21,349 nucleotides of DNA from Pelomyxa schiedti (Eukaryota > Evosea > Pelobiontida > Pelomyxidae): positions 1-21,349 of the forward strand of contig JAHLWZ010001065.1 in the NCBI GenBank assembly GCA_020536535.1, read 5' to 3'. The number at the start of each line of letters is the position of its first letter. Within the stretch, counting starts at the first letter, position 1. A program made the translations under genes and the position numbers. Under the pieces are notes generated by a model. The model was not told where the DNA came from. It worked only from the letters and a program-made list of their open reading frames with translations, and did no database searches. Shown one piece after another: positions 7,671 to 21,111 of this stretch.

Positions 7671-10600
7671 ATGGACGCACCAGCAACCCACAATGACGAC
7701 GGGGACGAGAGACAGCCCCTTATCAGCCACCACACCACATCTACGTCGGCGCCCACTACAGATGATGCAACCCGTGGCGGTACACACGACGACGTAGCCG
7801 ACGACCACGACGACGACACCAAGCCACGCAGGCGCCGCCGGCACCGCGGCAGCGCCGACCCCGACCCGGACGAGGGCCGCCCCGCCAGGCGCCACAGGGG
7901 CCACAGGCACCGCGGGGACAGAGAAGCAGAGGGGGAGGCGGAGGGAGCCGGCGACGGCGCAGAGGGCGGGGGCGAGGGCGCGGACGACGGAACACATGGC
8001 GAGGCGGAGGGGGAGCAGCAGGAGGCCACCCCGCCAGGCAAGAGCGGGAGCGGGCGAGTCAAGAAGGCCGAGTCGCCGCCGGTGGTGATGATCACTCTGG
8101 CCCTCAGCCCCCCTCCCGGCGTCGGGCTCGCGAACCCCCTGCCGCTGCTGTCCCAGCCGCCCACAGGCGCCTCCCCGGGCGCCTCGCGGTCCCCGTCCCC
8201 AGTTCCCCCCGCTTTGCACCCCGCCGCCGCCGCCGCATCGGCTGCCCCCTCGGCCTCGGCGCCTGAGGAGGACTACGACGCGATCATGCCGTCGTCGCGG
8301 GGGGTTGCCGTGGGCACGACGGTGCACCTGAGGCTGCTGACCCCTAATAAGAACAAGGTCCCGCAGAGCTACTCCCCGGTCAAGTCTTGGTGCTGCCACA
8401 TGAGGCCCCCCCACGTGACCAGGAACCTGCTGATGGTCAGGTCCGCCAGTACCATCAACCTCAGCCTGCTGCTCAAGAACCCGCCGGCTCCTGTGCACTC
8501 GAGGCCTCAGGATAGCGCTGCCGGCAGCGTTGTTGACCCCGCGGCTCCGTCTGTGATCGAGGCTGGTGACAGCACTATAACTGTATCTCAGAGCCCAGAT
8601 ACGGGGGCCAGCAGTCATATAGAATCTCCGGGAATCTTTACTGTACTCAAAACAGACGATATTGTTATACTGCGTGGAGGAATTGACCTAAAGGATGGAG
8701 AGCAAGTTGTCAGACTGGCGGCAAGTAAGAGTTGGAGTACCTGCTTTGGATTCTACAAGGTAGTTTTTTCCCACCATGGCCATTTTTATCCCTCTGATTG
8801 GCCTCCTCACAGACAGGAGTTCTCGTTAGATTCGCCAACTCCATTGCTCCAGACTCCCCAGAAGCTGACATTATTCTGCATCAGCACCATCACACCGGAA
8901 AAGAGTGTGTGGTATCACTAAGATCTGCACTTTACCCAGACACATGGGTTTCATCCCGTTTGGGCTATCAAGGAGCCATTAAAACAACCACAACCCCAGA
9001 AGAAGCTGCAATGTTTTGTACGACTAAAGCTCCCTAAAAACTTAGTCATAATGTATTCAAGATGTAGAATTCAGTGAAACGACAAAAGATGAACTGAAGG
9101 CGGCCAGGGACAGTTTTTCACAAGTATCATCCTGGCTAGTCCCTGGTACTTTCTTCAAAACGTTACTGGGTTTCTGACCATGTTGTAGCTCTTCAGAAGA
9201 CCTACATAAGTCCAACTCGGTGTATTATCCTGAAGACACTTCGAGTAATTTCACCCAAATGGAATCACCCTTTACAGCTCTACTTGGAAAACGTTCCTCA
9301 CTTTCTTGTAACAGAAGAAAAAATGCAGTACTACACCAAAATCACATTTACCTCTCACCTTAAATTTACCAAGGGAAGAATGCCTGTGGATATACTGCCT
9401 TGAGTTTCTTGAGATGCAACCAGGGCTTTCTTTTTTGCAGGTTAATTTGGGCTGTGGACAAACCTCTCACCTGATCTGTGACATCCTTTCTGGAGGCGAC
9501 AGTGAACCTCGTGATTTTTCTTTCACTGCCTGGGATACAAGTGTCATGTTAGAGGCACTTTTACAGTTAAATCCCTTTTTTTTTTTTGGCTTATCTGTAC
9601 TAAAACAAACCAGGTATGTTTATCGTCACAAACAAGCTAGAGCTGGACACATTACTGTCTCTGTTCAAAATTGCTACACGTTTTCCAACAAGTATAAAGC
9701 CAGATATGATAGAGTACTGTTGTGCGGCCGTGTAAGTCAGGGGAGGTTCCATCAAATGACCACTCTTCTGAAACCAGGAGGACTAATGATGGTATCACAC
9801 AAATGAAACTTTTCACCAAGACAACCTAAGGGATGCTTTGATACACTTGCTGGTCCAAATTTATTCTTGGTCAGAAAAACTGTGGAAGGAAGGATCATAA
9901 GAGAAATTGTCCCAGTCCCTGGTATCTTATCTCATGAGAAGTCCACTAAATCATTTTTGAAGCTTTTATACGACTTCAAAGTGTTCTTTTCTTCCCCGAA
10001 CCCTCTCTTGTCTTCGAGATGAATGACAGGGTAAACCTTTCCACCCTTGCCAGACCCTCATTTAGTCATGAGTAGATTTCCCACTTTCACGGGGACCTGA
10101 CTGATGAAGAAGGTTGCATTCCTTCTTTTTTATGGTTTTATACTGAAGACGATAAGAATTAAAGCAATGGCTTTCATATTTTGGAGATGCATATGGAATG
10201 GATTTGAGTAAATATGCTGCAAAATTGCTTCGGGAAGGATTCACTTTGCCTCTCATCAAAGAAGGTATTACAACACAAATTATCAAAGTTTCACCTTGTT
10301 AGGCTGTCTAAGCTTGGATGACTTCTTGCGGATTAATATTCCCCAAAGTGATATAAGTGGATTAACAAGGGCCTTATCTAAGTATGCTACGTTTATTGTG
10401 GACAAAGCTGATGCTGCTGTCGAGGAAATAAAAAGTGTTTTATCACAAAAGTATTCGGGGTTTTAATGGTGCTCAAAAGAGAGGTCTGTTTACATTGAAG
10501 TATCCATCTTGAAACTCAATATGGATATTGTACGCGTGGATGCTGTTCAGTCAGAATTCGAAGTTCATCTTCAACTTGTAATATCATATCATGATGACGC

Positions 10601-12116
10601 CTGTTGGAGGTCTTTCATGGTCTTACCACACGACCAGTTTTTTCCCTTTCTGATACTATACAGACAAAAAAAGTAACTGAAGAGGAAAAGAAGCTTATCG
10701 CCTTGACGGACTTAACTGTTTTACCAGCCTTTTTCTTCCCTAATGCCCGAGGGACGGTAGAAATACTTGGTCAGGTATTATTTGTCTTGGTAATTTCTCT
10801 TAACGCATCTTAGAACGCTTGGATTTACCCGAAAACGGGAACAGTTGAAGTTTCTACACTGTTCTCTGGGATTTTCTTTGAGATTATGGAACTCCAACGT
10901 TTCCCTTTTGATCGCCAAGTATGTGAAGTTCATCTTCCCTTATTGTAGTAATCGCTTTTTTCCAGTTGCTTCATATTTACATGACTCATGATCAAGATAA
11001 TCAACACAATGTCACTCTTACGTGGAAAGAGACTAAGTCTCGTCCAATAACATATTCCAATCAACTAAACCCACTTAGTGACACCGAGATTGCACTGCAA
11101 TCCAACGATAGAGAGTGGACGGAGGCACACGCATCTGTTGCATTCCCGAAGCCGGCGGACAATAAACTGGTTAGTTTTGCCCAGAAATAGCCTCTCCTCC
11201 TAACTATTTCAAAACAAGGCATTTCTCGGTAGAGTTGAAAGTATGTTGTACTTTTTGTTTCTAAGTTGAATTTGAGTTTAATAACCATCCTCTTCAGGGT
11301 CGTCCACTTACTTTATGTGGAATGTCGTATTTGTGGTATACTTTCCATTTGGAACGAAAATCGTGTTTCACGCACACTAGATGCTGTTAATTATTGCTAT
11401 GAGTTTCATTTCCTGGTGCCTCGACCCTTCGGAAGGTGGAGATAGATTAGGAATCAATCTCACACTGCTACTCACGGCTGTTACATATAAGGTATCTTCG
11501 GCAATCACTTTGCTTTCATTATCTCAATTTAAGCCAGTATGTAATTGGGGCCTACCTACCAAAGACAGCTTACCTTACCATCTTGGACATTTATGTTCTC
11601 ACAGCCTTCGTCCTTCTCATAATCATCATTATTGAGAATGGACTTGCTGCCTCGTCCTCTGCCGAAACCGCTGCTGACCTAGATAAATGGGCAGAAATTT
11701 TTATCATTCCCGTGTGTACCAATCACCCCCACAACGCAACCCAACAAAAAACTATAACCCGCAAAAACAATAACCGCTACCAAACAAAACCCTGTATACA
11801 AACCCGAAAACCTGAATACTTCCAAAACACTAACGGGGTACAATAGATATGGATAGGACTGAACATTCTAATGGTAGCCGGGTGTGTGTTTGGATTCTTC
11901 CGGCAAAGCTGGGAGGCCGTTGATGCCGGCCAGGATGAAGCTGCACCCCCTGATGAACTATCAATGGACGAACTAGCATTGGCCCTCGAAAATGAGGCCG
12001 AAAAACCCCTTGACGGGGAAGAGGGCCTGGAATCACAACAGCAACCCGACACTGAGGCCCCTGCCACCACCGACAAAGCAACAGGTACCACTACTGCTGC
12101 AGCAACAGGCAACTAA
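7671..12116 (+). CDS. Methyltransferase-SAM domain-pentameric ligand-gated ion channel fusion
   Basis: Twenty exons: 7671-8759, 8813-9017, 9062-9145, 9189-9327, 9374-9565, 9614-9791, 9831-9921, 9963-10030, 10076-10112, 10157-10264, 10303-10434, 10480-10619, 10664-10774, 10814-10918, 10966-11169, 11219-11240, 11298-11326, 11381-11491, 11538-11711, 11847-12116. Together they encode 1162 residues. Order: (1) 1-205, acidic/Arg/Pro/Ala-rich, disordered. (2) ~210-460, beta-rich; VSLRSALYPDTWVSSRLGYQ then AAMFYVEF suggests a fascin-like beta-trefoil repeat. (3) ~460-682, protein-isoaspartate-methyltransferase-like: SPTRCIILKTLRVI, then LEFLEMQPGLSFL, motif I VNLGCGQTSHL (~529), late motif YDRVLLCGRV and LLKPGGLMM, then GPNLFLVRK. 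(4) ~683-770, SAM-like helices (ELKQWLSYFG, MDLSKYAAKLLREGF, LSLDDFLRINIPQ). (5) ~775-1095, channel: strand SVYIEVSILKLNMDIVRVD, LPAFFFPNA, Cys-less loop ELQRFPFDRQ (~888), pre-M1/M1 STYFMWNVMLLIIAMSFISW, M2 DRLGINLTLLLTAVTYKYV, M3 LDIYVLTAFVLLIIIIIENG, short loop, M4 KWAEIFIIPIWIGLNIL; (6) acidic tail of about 65 residues. Frame is kept at all 19 junctions. There is no obvious signal peptide. The channel part would form a pentameric pore; the fused domains' roles are unknown. A split into two genes near 9790-10480 is possible but leaves no intergenic space. Confidence 0.8.
11712..11846 (+). other. 135-nt intron between M3 and M4 of the channel
   Basis: Starts GTGTGT and ends CAATAG. It is about three times longer than its neighbours and is 3n in length with an open frame until its last codon (TAG). 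If retained, the protein would gain 44 Thr/Asn/Lys-rich residues and stop before M4. Splicing restores the M4 consensus (KWAEIFIIP joined to IWIGLNIL). Confidence 0.65.
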
Positions 12117-12164
12117 TTTGGAGAATCACTCTCTGACTCTTGTATTCCCATCACATCACATAGT

Positions 12165-12170
12165 AATAAA
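12165..12170 (+). terminator. AATAAA polyadenylation signal, channel fusion gene
   Basis: Canonical AATAAA 49 nt after the fusion-gene stop and 173 nt before the NSUN2 start codon. It supports an end to the transcript here. Confidence 0.45.
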
Positions 12171-12342
12171 CCTCAATACCAGTAACTGCTCTTCCACACC
12201 ACCATTCTCCAGCAACGCGTTCCCCGTCCCATTCTCAGAACCGCCATCAGAATCTGATAGTTTTTTTTTCCTTATCCATGATTTCGGCAACGCGACTCAA
12301 TTGCATTCAATTGAACCCGATACACACTACCTATCTAGATAG

Positions 12343-16078
<3,736 letters not shown>

Positions 16079-16467
16079 GAGAATTCTGTGGTGGGGGAAC
16101 ATCGTCCCACAAGTAAGAATTGGGAAGTTTTTCCCTTGTTGAAAAGGTTATTTTGCTGCTCTGAATTTTGCCCCCACCATCGGATGGTACTGACAACAAA
16201 ATAACTTGGAGTGACTCGTATGATACTCCTAAAAAAACGGAGACACTGACACTTCAAGTTGGAGTGAAGACACAAATTGCTACAATTGTTGGTAATTGGG
16301 ACCGACACCCTTTGGGGGCTTAGTTGTTTTTTTTTTCATTCACCGGGTCCTATTCCTTTGGCTATCTGAAATATTATCTACACTTTAGAGGTTTTGGTTT
16401 TCATTTGGGAATAGGGATACATGGTCAGGGCTTTATTTGCTCCGACCCAAAGATGAGTTTTCTTCTT
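16079..16467. other. Convergent intergenic region
   Basis: Space between the NSUN2 stop (16078) and the stop of the minus-strand HAT-repeat gene. A plus-strand open stretch at about 16164-16321 (ending TETLTLQVGVKTQIAT...HPLGA) has no start codon and no clear splice partner; I leave it unassigned. On the minus strand an AATAAA (16432-16437) lies about 30 nt beyond the HAT-gene stop and could be its polyadenylation signal. Confidence 0.5.
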
Positions 16468-19400
16468 TCAAAAACAGTGGCATTTTTCGGTAGTTGGTAC
16501 ATTGGGTTTACATTTGTGTCCTAGTGTGAAATGACTCTCAGGTCTCAATGTAGTAAAAAGCAAACATACATGGAGGTTTGATTTGACTATGGATGTGGCA
16601 TACTGCAGTACTGCGGCTGGTGAATCCAGGTGCCCTTTTTTGCAGTAACTCCAGAAAGGGCCGTAGTTTGGATCAGAATTGGCACACAGCTGTTTATAGT
16701 TAGAGGAAATTGTTTGGTTATTCTGGCGTACGTTTTTAATAAGCTCCAGGTTGCTTCCTCCTGTTTCGAGAATGTCTTTCCGTACCAATTCAATAAAAGA
16801 ATCCCCATACTGCGGGGTAAAATGAATTGCATACCGCAGAAGTCTTTGTCCATGGATTAGATGAAAGAGGGAAGGATTCTCAATAAAACCTATCTGCAAT
16901 TGGATAGTTCTTCTGTTGGATAAAAATCCGTCCACCTTCGCATAGGACTTCACCAGATTTTGGCACCTGAGACAATAAGGTATGGCAAATATAATTTCAC
17001 ACTTACTGCAGTAAGAGCGTTGAAGAACAATTCTATCTTTTGTTCTGCTGTGCAAGGTTCTAATGCGAACTTTAATTGCATAAAAATTGCCCAGAGCCGC
17101 CCAGTGGAAGGGTGCACCTGAATATATTAGTGCAGTAAGACTAAAAAAAAAGAGTGGAACCTGAATTGCTTCTTGCACAAGTTTGTACGCACAATCACAA
17201 TTACCATAGCGCAATTCCAAAAGGACTGATTCCAGAAATACCTTCCATTCCTGTTTTTGTGTGATGCGGCAGTCTACAAGTTGTTGCCGAGCAGAGTTGA
17301 CATCTCCTATGAATTCCTGATGTTGAAATTAAATTAAGAACGAGAAAGGTGAAAGATCTGACATCAATGCGTGCTCTATCAATAAGAATTGAGGCCTTCA
17401 TTTTTACAGGTGCACAAGCAATGGCTCTCTCTACAAGCATACGGGAAGTAACTGTATTTTGGGCGGCCAGTTCAGTTCTTGCTCCTAAAAAAGTCAAATT
17501 CCAGAAATTATTCTAAAATAAAAGGGAAAAAAAGAATGAAAGAACAACCTCCAAGCCACACTTTCCATAATGTTATATCAGGACAGTTCCAGGCGGACAT
17601 GGCATAGTGACTACGGCAGAGAGCCATATCTCCTTCATGTTCCTCGAGTTGGGCTGCTTCAAAGTACCATTTCCACAAAAGGTCCTAAGTTCAAGTTAAT
17701 CTGGTAATAATCAAGCCACTCTTACCTGTGACAGCATGGATGAAGCACATGCAATCACAGAACGAATTTGATCAATGGGCTCCTTGAGTCTCTCCTTTAT
17801 TCGAAGCAGAGAAAACCAAAGCGGTCCATATCTTGAAAAAGGTTACATAAAATCCAAGAAAGAGGTTCATACTTTGGAGTAATATTAACGCCCTGCTCTG
17901 CAATTTTTTTGGCGTTTGAGTAGCAGCCCCTCTTCTCCTCGTACAAATAGTATGCCTGGATGGCCGGTCCAGTTGGATTGTGTTCCATTAAATACTATGA
18001 CAAATAAGAAAAAACCTCAACAAGTGCCGGATACATTAAAAACCATTACAGCAATATTATGAAACCCTGCCTTGGCTTCCAACATTGCCCCTTCTAAAAT
18101 TGTTCTCCACCATTTGGATATAGAATCCTGTCTGCGCAAATATGAAAGAGATTCAAGTTTGAGAGAATCGCACTCAATGGTAGAGGAAATCTTGGATATC
18201 AAAGAGCGCCCATGATTGAGATTATCTAATTTGGTCTCAAGTTTGATCGCTTTTATCAACAAGTTCTCACTTGCCCCACACCATTCCAGACCGCTGTAGA
18301 GCAAGGTCTGAAGGATTTTAGATTCCTCTTTGCAAAAGAATGAAAACAGAAGCAGTGCACACCCTGGCAAAGGAAAGGTTTCCAATTTCTTCCTGCATTT
18401 TTGCAAATTCAAGCCAAATGCGGCTATCAGTGGGATATTTATTCAGTGCCTAAAGATTATTAATAAATCACTCTAGAGTTGAGGGACAAGACTGTGAAAA
18501 AAAATGTGGCTGCTTGCTGAAATTTGCCTTCCCTTTTTAAACAGTCTGCGAAATCTGAAAACTATTACTTTAAATAAGGAGAGGTCGAGTACCAACGTAT
18601 GCGAGGCACTGTGTACGGCCTGAAAGCTCACTGAGAGTACAATTTGCGTAGTTAGATGCTTGCTCATGGCCTCTTGTAGCCTCAACACGTTTGTATTCAG
18701 CATAAAACCCTTTACAAGGCCATCGGGAATTTCCCTTTGGGGGGCTGAAATCAGGGGAAGGAATGGGAGTCTGTAGTTGTTCATGCGTTTGGTCTACTGT
18801 AGGAAGGGGTTCTACACAGTGTTGCAGATCTCGTGGTGGAGTGCAAGGCTGTTGGATTGAGGCTTGTGGTTTCTCTATTTGTCCAGTGGTTGGATTTGAA
18901 GGTATTGAGCAAAGGGATGCAGAGAGGATAGGTGGGAGAATTTGTGGAACTTCCTTTGGATGGGAGGTGGATCTAATACATGTTAGTCAAACTTTATAAT
19001 GATGGGTCATACTGGATTCTGGTCGAATGTGGTGCTATCTTTAGAGAAGATAAGAAGGAAAAAGCATAAAGAAAACACTTTCCGGCACTCTTATCTCACG
19101 GGTTTCAAATAACACGGGAAGAGGTTTGAGCTCCCCATCTCTTAGAATCCGTTATTGAAATAAATAACGTTGATAAAGAAAATTGACTGGCATACACGTT
19201 AATTTCATCATCACTCTCAGAAAATTCATCACCTGGTTCACTTGTCACACCAGCAGCAAGAGTCTCATCAGAACTCACAGACCCTGTGGACACATCAACA
19301 TCATCTTCATCACTGAGAGGAGCTTACATGTGGTATGTGAGTGTTAAAACTTATGCTTAGGAAACTACCATTTGTTGCAATTTGAACTTCGCGTGAAATT

Positions 19401-20665
19401 TGAATTCCAGAGCTCTCGCGTGACAATCTTCCAGGAGCGGATGTCTGGATCATTGAACGGCGCCAAGGTAAACTGCAGGTTCGGACTGGGCTATCTTCTC
19501 GGGGTCTTCCTTTCATTATGAATATCCTTTGGGGTGCAGAGGCTTTTTCTTCTGCAGTGGCAGTGGTCTGCTTGGTTGCAGGGGCACTAGCTTCAGTTTC
19601 AACAGAATCCCCTTTATTGATTTTCTTGCTTCTTTTAGAAAATATGAGAATTTACAGATTGTGGGCCGCAAAAAAGAAGTGATACAAAAAAGAAGGTATG
19701 TCTGAGGAATCCATCAGCCTCGTCATGTCCATCATATCCAATGATGCTGACCTTCTCCTAGTTATCTTTTCTGGTAATGAAGCTCTAATTAGCCCATATT
19801 ATGCATTATTATTACTACTAATAACCAAGACCAACCAAGAAAAAAAGGTTGCATCAATAATAAAAGGAAGTGGTTGGACTACCTATGTATTATCACTGTA
19901 CTAACTTTACTTTTTAGCATTACTATTATTAGTAGTAGTAGTAATAATAATAATAATAATGGCAATGAATGAATCACCCTGGGGCAATGGCATCCTAGGG
20001 GGCACAGCACTTCCCTGCGACCTCTCTCGTCTCAGTCTCACCCCTGGCCCCAATTCCGATCCCAACGATGGAGCCGACGTCGCCGCCGACGCGGGTGGCC
20101 ACGACGGTTTGCCGATTATGGGAGGAGCCGGCGGAGCTGCTGCTGGCGGGGTCGTACCACCAAGTTGCACAACGACAGCCCCGCCCTGCTGGGCTGCACC
20201 CATTCCCATAAGTCCCATTATTCCCCCCTGCTCCGGCTGCTGCTGCTGCTTCGGTCCTCCTCCTCTTCCCCCACCTCTACGTGTGAGGTTGGCCAGGGAG
20301 CTCGACTTGTACCTGAGGCGGCCCCCCTGCTGCGGGTGCGCCTGCTTGGCGGTTGGGGTGGGCGCCGAGACCGAGGTGGGCGTGGGTGCCTTGGGGGACG
20401 CCGACACCCCCTCCGCGTCCGCGTCCGCCGACGCTGCTGCGCGTGGGCGCGGGTGTGGGCGCGGGCGTGCCGGGGGGCTGGGGGGCGGCGACGGCGACGT
20501 ATATGGTCCCTCACCGCCGCCGTCGCCGTTTCTGCCTGGCGCCTGCTGCTGCTGCTGCTGGTGGTGGTGGGCAGCATCGGCCGCCGGCGTACCCTGTAGT
20601 TCGCTGCCTGTGGCCGTGGCGGTGGCAGTGGCCGTGGCTGGTCGCTGTTGTTGCTCTTCGTTCAT
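16468..20665 (-). CDS. HAT/TPR-like repeat protein with long disordered N-terminus
   Basis: Multi-exon minus-strand gene, exon 1 about 20665-19980 (start MNEEQQQRP), last exon ending near 16468. Exon 1 is GC-rich and encodes Ala/Thr, Gln, Pro/Arg and Gly runs. Further exons near 19775-19697, 19640-19372, 19325-19200 and 19140-18600 encode Ser/Pro/Asp-rich linker with basic-Ser sites (RRRSAS, RYKSSSLANL). From about 18449 to 16600 the frame becomes a helical repeat array of the half-a-TPR type: ALNKYPTDSRIWLEFAKMQE, LLYSGLEWCGASENLLIKAI, WWRTILEGAMLEAKAG, YLMEHNPTGPAIQAYYLYEE, AEQGVNITPKYEPL, HPSTGRLWAIFMQLKF, VPKSGEVLCEGGRIF, YAIHFTPQYGDSFIELV, DPNYGPFWSYCKK. The periodic Trp/Tyr, Ala-Gly and Pro-Lys-Tyr-x-Pro-Leu-Trp-type signatures are those of HAT superhelices in RNA-processing factors such as PRP6. 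I do not know a named orthologue; a role as an RNA-processing scaffold is inference. Splices in the linker and at the 3' end are not all resolved. Confidence 0.7.
19918..19961. repeat. Trinucleotide microsatellite (TAT/TAG/TAA-type)
   Basis: Runs of ATTACTATTATT, AGT and AAT repeats just downstream (in minus-strand transcription) of exon 1 of the HAT-repeat gene. On the minus strand it would encode poly-Ile/poly-Thr, which is implausible after the Pro/Gly-rich exon, so it most likely lies in intron 1. Confidence 0.75.
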
Positions 20666-21111
20666 GGACGTGTGACGTCCTTTCATCACAGATCGGGTAC
20701 GAAAATAAAAATCGAGTTTTATGGTGATTGATCGACTTCGCGTCATTAGCCCTGGGCGTAATCAAAGGACGAGCCCACCTTAGGTTTGTATTCCTGATGC
20801 CTTTTTTTGCTTTTGAACTGTTCAAGACAGAAAAGACACTGGGTCCACCAGAGACTCAAGAGGAGACTCCCCAACTTGGGGTTGTGCGCCTTTTTTTTCC
20901 CCGCGCCTTTATTTTCCCCATTAAATAAATAGAGAAAGGAAAAAGAAACCATAAATCAACAAAAAAAGCCCGGCCAACAGTGGGGAAGAGAAGGCACGTG
21001 CTGCGAGGTTGTGGGGTTTGCTGTTCACAGTGGGAACTGGTCTCTGCTGGTCGACGGTGGTTGTGTGGTATTTTTTCCCTTTGTTTCTCTTTTTCTACTA
21101 TTTCTGTTTTT
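20666..21111. other. Upstream/non-coding region of the HAT-repeat gene
   Basis: No recognisable gene on either strand. The part nearest 20666 is presumably the 5' leader and promoter of the minus-strand gene (an in-frame upstream ATG at 20684-20686 and another at 20744-20746 offer longer N-termini). Homopolymer T and A tracts occur around 20885-20960 and 21070-21115. Confidence 0.5.

Noticed and set aside
7575-8618. Minus-strand 347-codon frame opposite the fusion gene's first exon
   Set aside because: Composition of random GC-rich antisense; the plus strand continues through splice sites into recognisable domains.
9062-9806. A decayed methyltransferase pseudogene because of many in-frame stops in genomic DNA
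   Set aside because: All stops are removed by 39-53-nt introns with GT-AG ends and the frame is kept throughout.
10300-12116. The ion channel as a free-standing gene
   Set aside because: No start codon, leader or intergenic space precedes the first channel strand; an intron of normal size links it to the SAM-like exon. Kept as the main alternative.
19959-20727. Plus-strand frames (Cys/Ala/Gly-rich and Arg-rich) opposite the HAT-gene exon 1
   Set aside because: Poly-Cys and poly-Arg tracts arise from CAG/GCC-type repeats; the minus frame has start, linker sites and downstream exons.
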